Below are positions 44,970 to 51,981 of a stretch of DNA of 64,000 nt, one piece after another (position 1 is the stretch's first letter; each line of letters starts with the position of its first letter). The stretch is from Embleya hyalina (GTDB taxonomy: Bacteria > Actinomycetota > Actinomycetes > Streptomycetales > Streptomycetaceae), in contig NZ_BIFH01000019.1 of NCBI RefSeq assembly GCF_003967355.1, positions 124,001-188,000 of the forward strand. The letters are read 5' to 3'. Under the pieces are notes generated by a model. The model was not told the DNA's origin. It saw only the letters and a list, made by a program, of their open reading frames with translations, and searched no databases. The position numbers and the translations under genes are program-made.

Positions 44970-45407
44970 ATGAATACGCTTGCGGCACGTGAACTCATCC
45001 GTTTGGAAGATCGATCGGGCAGTGTGATCGTTCGCCTGACCAGGGAGCCACCGTCCCCGTATGGCGACTTCGAGGCGGAGTTGGAGGTCGAGAGCAGTTT
45101 CGCGACCGTTCGCGCGAGACTCTCGGTGCGTAGCGAGGACTTCGACGACTGGGCCGAGTGTCTGGATCTTCTGCAAGAAGGCGAACGTGACGAGTACGGC
45201 CCTCCGGTGTCCGTGTACTGGTCGAACTCGGGCCGTCAGCCCTGGCTGACCGTCATATCCGACGATCCCATCAGCGTCGAGGTCGGCGACCCGACACAAT
45301 CCGGCGTCCGCGTACACATCCCGCTCGACCTCCGCTCCGTGGAACGGGCGTGGGTCGAACACGCGCGAGAGCGCCTGCACGCCGTCCGGGACGCGTGGGG
45401 CGTGTAG
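44970..45407 (+). CDS. DUF5959-like protein
   Basis: A 145-residue soluble acidic protein. The succession ELIRLEDRSGSVIVRL, an ESSFATVRARLSV strand pair, SEDFDDWAECLDLLQEGE, and a late ERAWVEHARERLHAVR helix matches the DUF5959 family of streptomycetes. The function of that family is unknown. AGGGA lies 6 nt before the ATG used; an in-frame ATG 21 codons upstream is the alternative start. Confidence 0.7.
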   Translation: MNTLAARELIRLEDRSGSVIVRLTREPPSPYGDFEAELEVESSFATVRARLSVRSEDFDDWAECLDLLQEGERDEYGPPVSVYWSNSGRQPWLTVISDDPISVEVGDPTQSGVRVHIPLDLRSVERAWVEHARERLHAVRDAWGV

Positions 45408-45602
45408 GCACGTTCGCGGGCGGCGGACGGCGGGCGAGGAGCGGAAGTTCTTCTCCGTGTCGTCCCGCGCTTCCTTGGCATCGCCGCGCGGGGTGCCGCA
45501 CCGACGAACCCCGAGGCAGGAGGCCTGATCAGGGCGGCTCGCGACGCGAGAAAACCTCGCATGTTCGCCATCACGTTGTGCGTGACGAGCGTTCAGGTGC
45601 TG

Positions 45603-45932
45603 CGTCCGGGGCATCAACTCCCGTAGCTCGGGCGGCAATCCGGGCAGCGCGGCCGGATTCGGGACCCGCACCACTACTGCCCGACCGACCCGGACCCGGG
45701 CACCGCGACGGACCAGGAGCCGGTCCCCGGGGAAGAACGTGGGCTCCATGCCGGGCCCCTCGACCGTGGCCACCGGATAGCGCCGCCGCATCCAGTGCAG
45801 TGCCACCCCGCCCAGCACACCGGCCGCGGCGCCGACGACTGCGAGCGTTCGCCGGTCCGGCCTTCCGGAACTCCTCGAAATCCTCGAACTCCTGCACCCT
45901 TCCGACCCGTTCACTGCCTCGCGGGTGGACAT
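45603..45932 (-). pseudogene. Remnant of an S26-family signal peptidase-like gene
   Basis: One frame encodes a membrane segment (LAVVGAAAGVLGGVALHW) followed by VEGPGMEPTFFPGDRLLVRR, which matches the start of S26 signal peptidases. The catalytic serine of the G-x-S-M motif is Gly, and the normal sequence stops soon after RAVVVRVPN, where homologues continue for at least 70 residues with the lysine box. No good RBS is seen. I read this as a decayed gene. It lies 488 bp from the six-cysteine peptide gene, on the same strand and downstream of it. Confidence 0.5.
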
Positions 45933-46371
45933 CCGTCGGTTCGCGCGGGGGTTCTGCCGAACAGGTCCGTCGTACGACCGCCACTGGCCACCACGCTTCG
46001 ATTCCGGTCGAGCAGGTACACCGGAGGCGTCCGGGTGTTGTGGAAGGCCGCCTGCCGTATACGTCGGAGTCGGAGACCCGGGCGGAAACGGCGGACGGCG
46101 AAATCGTTGCCGACCACCATGGATTCGGATGCGATCGCTTGATCGTTCCGAGGGATCGACGCACGTTTGATTCGTCGGTCGGGACGGGACGAATTGCACG
46201 TGCGAGATGTTGTTCCGGGAACAATTGTCGGGCGATCCGCGGAGCGTCGACCCAGTGGGTGATCGGGAGCCCGGTATCGACCGCGTATTGATCGCGTATT
46301 GCTCGTGGTCAATCCCGCCGGGAGTTGTTGCGATGGGGAATTCTGTTGCCGTGAAATCGCTTCCGCGAGGT

Positions 46372-46403
46372 GCTGCGGATAGGAACTGCCTCCTATCCGC
46401 AGC
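46372..46403 (-). terminator. 13-bp hairpin terminator of the six-cysteine peptide gene
   Basis: GCTGCGGATAGGA and TCCTATCCGCAGC pair perfectly around a 6-nt loop, beginning 17 bp beyond the peptide stop codon on the minus strand. It shows that the peptide gene is a self-contained transcription unit. Confidence 0.75.
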
Positions 46404-46420
46404 GGTTCGGCGGTGCGCGG

Positions 46421-46582
46421 TCAGCAGCGGCCGATGGCCGTGGTGTCACCACAACCCTCGTTGTAGCAGCACACCTTCATGTAGGCGACACCGCCGGAGC
46501 ACCAGGTGCGGGTGCTACAGCCGGCTTCGACCGTGGCCTTTTTGGCCACGCGGTTGAGCAGGCGATCGGCGAGACGCATCAT
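46421..46582 (-). CDS. 53-residue six-cysteine peptide, possible RiPP or defensin-like
   Basis: A short gene with a strong RBS (AGAGGAGA, 6 nt before tandem ATG ATG). The predicted peptide begins with an amphipathic basic leader-like helix (RLADRLLNRVAKKATVEAG). Cysteines are at 22, 28, 38, 39, 44 and 53, the last being the C-terminal residue. Thr and Ser are frequent in the Cys-containing half. There is no hydrophobic signal peptide. It could be a leader/core precursor that is modified, or a disulfide-rich peptide. No modification enzyme is adjacent; only a decayed S26-like remnant lies nearby. Family not recognised. Confidence 0.7.
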   Translation of the reverse strand: MMRLADRLLNRVAKKATVEAGCSTRTWCSGGVAYMKVCCYNEGCGDTTAIGRC

Positions 46583-46629
46583 GACGTCTCCTCTCCCGGC
46601 CGGGTAGGGCCGTTTGTTGGGGTGATCGG

Positions 46630-46659
46630 ATTATTTCCAGTCCCGCCTTTTTTTGGCAA
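46630..46659 (-). promoter_or_regulatory. Promoter-like sequence for the six-cysteine peptide gene
   Basis: Reading the minus strand, TTGCCA (46659-46654) and AATAAT (46635-46630) are separated by 18 nt in a local AT-rich island, with a predicted leader of about 40 nt before the start codon. This is a plausible vegetative-type promoter. Confidence 0.35.
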
Positions 46660-46858
46660 GACCCAAAACTCCAGCCGACCGGAAGTGGTCAAGGAATGCA
46701 TCGTGATTGTCGTTGCTTTCCCGCCAAGTAATGGCAGGTTCGCATACCAAGGCATGGACATGCGGATACGACGTGCTTGCGGGACGAGGTGGGCGAAAGA
46801 CGGCGATGTCGCCGGAGTAATGATTCTTCTTGCCGTACGCACCGCCGCACGTGATCGC

Positions 46859-47665
46859 TCACGCCCGGCGCGCCCCGCGGGCCTCGCCGAAGCGTTCCTC
46901 GAACTCGGTGTCGCTCAGGGCCTGGATCTCCTCGCCGGTCATCAGCGCGGTGAAGTGGCGGGGGAGGGGCCTGCCGCGCACGGCCTCGGTGATCGGTCCC
47001 ACCGCCGTACGCGGCTCGGTGTCGACCCGGCCGTCCGGGTGCAGGGTGTAGGTGCGGTACCCGGGGCCGTCGAGGGTCATGTCGGCGTAGTCGATGCCGT
47101 AGAAGGAGGACGGGGATACGTACACCGGGCGGCCCTCGAACTCGCCGGACAACTCGCCGTGCAGGTGGCCCGCCCCGATCGCGCGGATCGTGGGGAAGTC
47201 CTCGCCCTTGGCGTTGGGCGCGGTCCGCGGCAGCGGAGGCTGGTGCGGCTGGACGAATACGTGGTCCGCTCGCGAAGCGGTCAGGATCGCGCGGGCGCGG
47301 TCGTCCTCGATCGGGGTGAGCGCGGGCTGGGCGGCGGCATGCACCCGGTCGTCGCGATCGTGGTAGGTGCCGTCGGCGCCGAGTTCGCGGCCGTTCGCGT
47401 TGGTGTCGAGGAACAACATCAGCCGGTTCCCGATGTGGACGGCGGGCTCCACATGCACGTTGGGGCGGGGGAGACAGGCCCGGATGGCGTCCTGTCGGTC
47501 GTGGTTGCCGGCGAGGCAGTACACGGGGGAGGGGAGCGTGTCCAGGACGTCGCCGAGTCGCCCGTACGCACCCGGCTCACCGCGGTCGGCGAGGTCCCCG
47601 GTGGGGACGATTCCGATGGCGCGGGCCGCTTCGTGGTCCGTCGCCGGGTTGTCGCGGTGCTTCAT
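46859..47665 (-). CDS. CpdA-like metallophosphoesterase lacking the first metal motif
   Basis: A 268-residue calcineurin-like phosphoesterase. TGDLADRG (22-29) and AGNHD (52-56), a middle histidine in VQPHQPP, and GHLHGEL near the C-terminal third supply most metal ligands of the cyclic-nucleotide phosphodiesterase (CpdA) group. The N-terminal DxH motif that should start the domain is missing: the protein begins about 15-20 residues too late (KHRDNPATDHEAARA). A good GAGGA RBS sits 7 nt before the ATG, so the shortened form may be made. Activity is doubtful. Confidence 0.75.
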   Translation of the reverse strand: MKHRDNPATDHEAARAIGIVPTGDLADRGEPGAYGRLGDVLDTLPSPVYCLAGNHDRQDAIRACLPRPNVHVEPAVHIGNRLMLFLDTNANGRELGADGTYHDRDDRVHAAAQPALTPIEDDRARAILTASRADHVFVQPHQPPLPRTAPNAKGEDFPTIRAIGAGHLHGELSGEFEGRPVYVSPSSFYGIDYADMTLDGPGYRTYTLHPDGRVDTEPRTAVGPITEAVRGRPLPRHFTALMTGEEIQALSDTEFEERFGEARGARRA

Positions 47666-47831
47666 GAGCCGTCCTCGCTGAGCAGAGCCGGGTTGCGCGG
47701 GGAAGATCCCGAGCGTCCGTAATCGGACACCCCAACCCAACTATGTGGCAGAACTGCCACATGACATCTCGTTCGTGCGTCGCTGCGGCCCCGATCGCCC
47801 CGCAACACCGAACACTCGGCAGGATTGCGCC

Positions 47832-49196
47832 ATGACACCGGCATCCTTGAGTCCAGGCGCCAACCTGCGCATCGACTCCACACACGTCCGTGCACAGCTG
47901 TCGTGGTCCACAGGGCCCGCCGTGCCCGACATCGACGCGTCGGCGCTGCTGCTCACCGACACCGGACAGGTGCGTACGGACGCCGACTTCGTCTTCTACA
48001 ACCAGCCGCGCCACCCCTCCGGCGCGGTCACGCACCTCGGCCGGGAACAGACCTCCGAAGGCATCACCGACACGCTCACCATGAACCTCGCCCTCATGGA
48101 AGAGGGCGTACACCGAGTCCTGGTCTGTGCCTCGGCCGACGGCGGCACACTCGGCCACGCACCGGGCCTGACCCTCGAACTCCTCGACGTGGCCACGGAA
48201 ACCGAGATCGCGCGCTTCGAGATGACCGCCGGGATCGAGACGGCCTTCGTCGGCGGTGAGCTGTACCGGCACCGGGGAGGTTGGAAGTTCCGCGCCGTCG
48301 GACAGGGCTATGCCTCCGGACTCGCCGGACTCGCGGCGGACTTCGGAATCACGGTCCACAACGACCCCACGGCGGATCCCGTCGCCGCCCAGCCGGTCCC
48401 GACCCAACCGGTGACCTTCGCACCGCCCCCGGCGATCCCCGCCGTCGCACCGCCCCGGAACACCGAGGAAACCCTCCCCGAGGAAATGCGCAAGCGGCTG
48501 ACACTCCGCAAGGAGCAGGTGGCGACAAGCCTACGAAAGCAACAAGCGGAGGGAATCACCGCACGGGTCATCCTCGTCCTGGACGCATCCGGCTCCATGA
48601 AGCGGCTCTACTCCCGAGGCATCGTCGCCGAAGTAGTCGAGCGCACCGCAGCCGTGGCGGCACACCTCGAGGACGACGGCGTAATGCAGGCCTGGACGTT
48701 CGCCTCGAACCCGGCCCGCCTGCCGGACCTTCACCCGGGCGAACTCCCACAATGGCTGCGGCTCCACGTCCGCCTGGGCCGAATCGAACCCGAGCAAGGA
48801 CTGCGGCCCGGTCAAGTCGACATGACAGCGGTCGGATTCGGCAACGAGGAACACAAGGTGATCGCCGAGATCCGCTCCTACATCCGGAACCATCCCACCG
48901 CAACCCCCACCCTGGTCCTGTTCTTCTCCGACGGCGGCATCTACTTCAACAACGAGATCAAGCGCGAACTCAAGGACGCGTCCACGGAACCGGCGTTCTG
49001 GCAGTTCGTGGGCCTCGGCAACGCCGACTACGGCATCCTCAGACGCCTCGACACCATGCGCGGCCGCCACATCGACAACGCCGGCTTCTTCGCCGTCGAC
49101 GACATCGGCAAAGTCCCCGACCAGGAACTGTACGACCGGCTACTCTCCGAGTTCCCGAAATGGATCACCGCAGCACGTCTCAACAACGTGCTCTGA
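47832..49196 (+). CDS. TerD-domain/VWA fusion protein (tellurite-resistance type)
   Basis: A 454-residue cytoplasmic protein. Residues 1-175 form a TerD calcium-binding beta-sandwich (ASALLLTDTGQVRTDADFVFYN, quoted in part; FYNQPRHPSGAV; GITDTL). A Pro/Ala-rich linker (180-210) and a charged helix follow. The VWA domain begins around 245 with the MIDAS motif DASGSM (251-256) and includes FFSDGGI. TerD/VWA proteins belong to the Ter chemical-stress membrane-associated system, for which an exact role is unsettled. No other ter genes are adjacent. The ATG is the one at the start of the TerD domain. Confidence 0.88.
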   Translation: MTPASLSPGANLRIDSTHVRAQLSWSTGPAVPDIDASALLLTDTGQVRTDADFVFYNQPRHPSGAVTHLGREQTSEGITDTLTMNLALMEEGVHRVLVCASADGGTLGHAPGLTLELLDVATETEIARFEMTAGIETAFVGGELYRHRGGWKFRAVGQGYASGLAGLAADFGITVHNDPTADPVAAQPVPTQPVTFAPPPAIPAVAPPRNTEETLPEEMRKRLTLRKEQVATSLRKQQAEGITARVILVLDASGSMKRLYSRGIVAEVVERTAAVAAHLEDDGVMQAWTFASNPARLPDLHPGELPQWLRLHVRLGRIEPEQGLRPGQVDMTAVGFGNEEHKVIAEIRSYIRNHPTATPTLVLFFSDGGIYFNNEIKRELKDASTEPAFWQFVGLGNADYGILRRLDTMRGRHIDNAGFFAVDDIGKVPDQELYDRLLSEFPKWITAARLNNVL

Positions 49197-49307
49197 AGCG
49201 GTCGTTCGCCCCCGCGCGGTGCGGCGGGCGGCACGACGATCCGGAAGAAACGACGCGCAAGTACTACCTGCCGGCCATGGGTCAGGGTTCGGAGGGAGGA
49301 TCGGGGG

Positions 49308-49781
49308 ATGAGTTTCCGGCTGGCGGCGTATGCCGTGTGTATCGAGGGTGGGCGAGTCCTCCTCGCCCACCATGTGCCGCCCGAGGGCGAGAGCAACTGG
49401 ACGCTTCCCGGAGGCAGGGTCGAGCACGCGGAGGATCCGTTCGACACGGTGATCCGGGAGGTTGCGGAGGAGAGCGGCTGCGACGCGGTGGTCCAACGCC
49501 TGCTGGGCGTCGACTCCAGGGTGATCCCCGCAGCCGAACGTGCCCTCCCCGGTGGACCGGAGCATCACAACGTCGGCATCTTCTATCGCGTTCGCATCAC
49601 CGGCGGCCGGCTCCGACCGGAGCCGAACGGCGACATCGCCGAGTCGGTCTGGACCCCGCTCCCTCACGTTTCCGGACTGCGCCGGTCGTCGTTGGTCGAC
49701 ATCGGCCTCGCCCTGGCACACACGCTCCCGGCAAGCGGCCACGTTGCTCCCGTGCCGGTCGGCGGCCCGATTCGACACTGA
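49308..49781 (+). CDS. NUDIX hydrolase
   Basis: A 157-residue hydrolase with a complete Nudix box: G36-x5-E42-x7-R50-E51-x2-E54-E55-x-G57 (starting GGRVEHAE). The box binds Mg2+ for pyrophosphohydrolysis of nucleoside diphosphates linked to another moiety. Substrate cannot be told. A G-rich purine stretch (GGAGGGAGGA) precedes the ATG. It is 111 bp after the TerD-VWA gene on the same strand. Confidence 0.9.
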   Translation: MSFRLAAYAVCIEGGRVLLAHHVPPEGESNWTLPGGRVEHAEDPFDTVIREVAEESGCDAVVQRLLGVDSRVIPAAERALPGGPEHHNVGIFYRVRITGGRLRPEPNGDIAESVWTPLPHVSGLRRSSLVDIGLALAHTLPASGHVAPVPVGGPIRH

Positions 49782-50183
49782 GGGACCGCGGAGGCGCCGG
49801 AGCGGTCGGTCGTACAAACGATCGTTCCCGCAGGCACTGACGGCGTGGCCGGGCGCTCGCGTGCCGGGGGCACGGTCCTCGTCGACGCGATCGATCCTTT
49901 GCCCCAGTGACGGGACTTCGACCGCATGCTGCTCGGTGGCCCCGCGCCGCGTTCGTGCAACTGCCATCGGTACTGCGAGGGCGGCCGAGTGACGGAAAGC
50001 CCCGATGCTTGTAGGCGTCGTTCTCGCCTCGAACTTCACCCGATCCGTCCTCGCCCGACCCCGCGCAACCTGCACCCTCAGGGACACCGGGTACTCCCCG
50101 GAACGGCATTCGAGCGGGTGCGTGGGGGTGTTCGGCGTTGGTGGGGTGGCTTTGGGGGAATCGGTGGGGTGTTCGGGGGGTGG
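49782..50183. other. Intergenic region with a G-rich tract (potential G-quadruplex)
   Basis: 402 bp between convergent genes with no supported gene. From 50123 to 50183 the plus strand carries GGGGG, GGGG, GGGGG, GGGG and GGGGGG runs separated by short T/C-containing loops, immediately next to the stop codon of the MarR-type gene. Such a tract can fold into a G-quadruplex and could act as a terminator for the convergent transcripts. Confidence 0.5.
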
Positions 50184-50672
50184 CTAGTCCGGTTGTGGTC
50201 GCCGGGGGGATGGTGCTTGTGGGAATTTGGTGGCGATGTGGCCGAGTTCCGCGAGTTCTCGGGGGTCGAGCAGGTCGATGAAGTGGCGTCGTACCGAGGC
50301 GACGTGGGCGGGCGCGGCCTGTCGGAGTGTGTCGAGTCCGTTCTCGGTGAGGATCAGGAGGCAGCCTCTGCCGTCGGCGGGATCCGGTGCGCGGCGGATG
50401 AGACCACGTGTCTCCATGCGGGTGGCGTGTCGGGACAGCCGGCTTCGGGACCACTCCATCTTGGCGGCCTGTTCGCGCAGGGTGGCGGTGCCGTCGGTGC
50501 GTTCGGACAGGGTGCTGAGCACTTCGTAGTCGGGCTCGGACAGTCCCAGTTCGGCCAGGTCGCGGGCGGTGCGGGCCTGTACGGCGGTGACCATGCGGCG
50601 ATACGCCCGCCAGACGCGCTCCTCGTCGGGATCGAGCCAGCGAACGGGGTCGTTCGAACTTTTCGTTGACAT
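50184..50672 (-). CDS. MarR-family transcriptional regulator
   Basis: A 162-residue winged-helix regulator with the MarR core: LGLSEPDYEVLSTLSE, then LREQAAKMEWSRSRLSRHAT (recognition helix) and the wing DPADGRGCLLILTENG. The start codon lies inside a 16-bp inverted-repeat arm shared with the divergent gene, with 30 bp between the two ATGs. There is no room for a normal Shine-Dalgarno sequence, so leaderless translation is likely. It probably represses the divergent reductase/acetyltransferase gene and itself. Confidence 0.9.
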   Translation of the reverse strand: MSTKSSNDPVRWLDPDEERVWRAYRRMVTAVQARTARDLAELGLSEPDYEVLSTLSERTDGTATLREQAAKMEWSRSRLSRHATRMETRGLIRRAPDPADGRGCLLILTENGLDTLRQAAPAHVASVRRHFIDLLDPRELAELGHIATKFPQAPSPRRPQPD

Positions 50673-50714
50673 GTAATCAATCTAGTGCCTAGCTTCGTTT
50701 ACATGTCAACGAAA
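50661..50714. promoter_or_regulatory. 16-bp inverted repeat spanning both start codons of the MarR pair
   Basis: TTTCGTTGACATGTAA (50661-50676) and its exact complement (50699-50714) flank a 22-bp spacer. Each arm contains a start codon (ATGTCAACGAAA reads Met-Ser-Thr-Lys on both strands). Each arm also holds an imperfect dyad TTGACATGTAA. The layout suits two MarR dimers blocking transcription or leaderless initiation at both genes. Confidence 0.6.
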
Positions 50715-51767
50715 CGCGTGCGTATTCTCGTGCTGATCTGCAGCACACGCCCCGGAGCCCTCGGCCCGGCCGTCGGCGAGTGGTTGATCGAGACGCTCGC
50801 GCCGAGCGTCGCGACGCTCGGCGTGGACCTCGTACCGCTGTCCCTCGGCGATCTGGGGCTGCCCTTCTTGGACGAGGAGGAGCACCCGTCGTCCGGCGTG
50901 TACCACCACGAGCACACGCGCCGGTGGAGCAGGTGCGTCGATCGGGCCGACGGCTTCGTCGTCGTGACACCGGAGTACAACTACGGGATGCCCGCGACGT
51001 TGAAGAACGCGCTGGACTATCTGGGCCCCGAATGGGCCTGGAAGCCGGTCGGTTTCGTGAGCTACGGCAACACGTCGGCGGGCACCCGGGCGGTTCAGCA
51101 CGCCAAGCAGGTGGTCACGACCCTGCGGCTCGTCCCCGTGGGCGCGAGCGTGGCGATCAGGATCGGGGACGCGATGCACGGGGACCGCTTCCGCCCCGCG
51201 ACGCATCTTGCCGACGCCGCCCGGGGGATGCTCGCGGAACTGGTGCGGGTCGCCCACGCCGTGACCCCGCTGCGCGAACGCGGGCACGCGAACGCCGTGC
51301 CGGGCCCGGTCGCCGGATCCTACGCACGACGTCTCGTCCCGGACGACGCGCCGGAAGTGACGGTTCTCCAGCGTTGCTGCTGGGTCGAGGAGGCGTTCGC
51401 CAACGACACCCTGGCGATGCCCGCACTGCGGGAATCACTCGACGAGGTGCGCGCCTGGCTGGCCGACTGGCACGTCACGGGTCTGTGGCGGGATGGGCGA
51501 CTGCTCGGCATGGTCCGCGCCCGCCGAACGGGCGCGGACCTGCACATCGGACGGCTCGCCGTCGTTCCCGACCTGCGCGGGTACGGCCTGGGTCGATGGC
51601 TGTTGCACGCCGGTGAATCGACCGGTCGGGGATGTCGCCGCGTCCTCCTGTCCACCGGCACCGGGAGCAGCCGCAACCTCGCCCTGTACCGGCGTCAGGG
51701 GTACGCGCCGCTTCCCGGATCGACCGAGGACGGTGTGGTCCACCTCGCCAAATCCGTCGCCGCCTGA
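50703..51767 (+). CDS. NADPH-dependent FMN reductase-GNAT acetyltransferase fusion
   Basis: A 354-residue two-domain protein. Residues 7-190 form an FMN-reductase (flavodoxin-like) domain: LICSTRPGALGPAVGEWL, then TPEYNYGMPATLKNALDY. Residues about 209-352 form a GNAT acyltransferase domain with motif A LAVVPDLRGYGLGRWLLH and LYRRQGY. Joining a quinone or nitro-reductase to an acetyltransferase suggests sequential reduction and N- or O-acetylation of a xenobiotic. The divergent MarR regulator supports an induced detoxification role. The two domains are separate proteins in most organisms. Confidence 0.88.
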   Translation: MSTKRVRILVLICSTRPGALGPAVGEWLIETLAPSVATLGVDLVPLSLGDLGLPFLDEEEHPSSGVYHHEHTRRWSRCVDRADGFVVVTPEYNYGMPATLKNALDYLGPEWAWKPVGFVSYGNTSAGTRAVQHAKQVVTTLRLVPVGASVAIRIGDAMHGDRFRPATHLADAARGMLAELVRVAHAVTPLRERGHANAVPGPVAGSYARRLVPDDAPEVTVLQRCCWVEEAFANDTLAMPALRESLDEVRAWLADWHVTGLWRDGRLLGMVRARRTGADLHIGRLAVVPDLRGYGLGRWLLHAGESTGRGCRRVLLSTGTGSSRNLALYRRQGYAPLPGSTEDGVVHLAKSVAA

Positions 51768-51981
51768 ACGCCGATGCGGTGATCGCCCCGGGGTGGGAAC
51801 AGTCGCCGCCGCGACGGACACGATGCCGTGTCCGTCGTCGCGTGGACACCGACACCCACCCGGCGGTTAGCGCGCGGTGCCCAGCGTGCCCGCGGTACCG
51901 CCGGGGGACCGGAACCGACGCCTTGGGAACAAGGTGTCGGCCGGCACCGGACGGGAGCGAACCGCGGCTCACCGCACGGCA

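Noticed and set aside
45571-46224. A 217-codon minus-strand frame over the S26-like remnant.
   Set aside because: It is in a different frame from the S26 similarity, is Arg/Ser/Pro-rich and lacks any family match.
50005-50187. A 60-codon plus-strand open frame ahead of the MarR gene end.
   Set aside because: It is mostly the G-rich tract translated (Gly/Val-rich), with no RBS.
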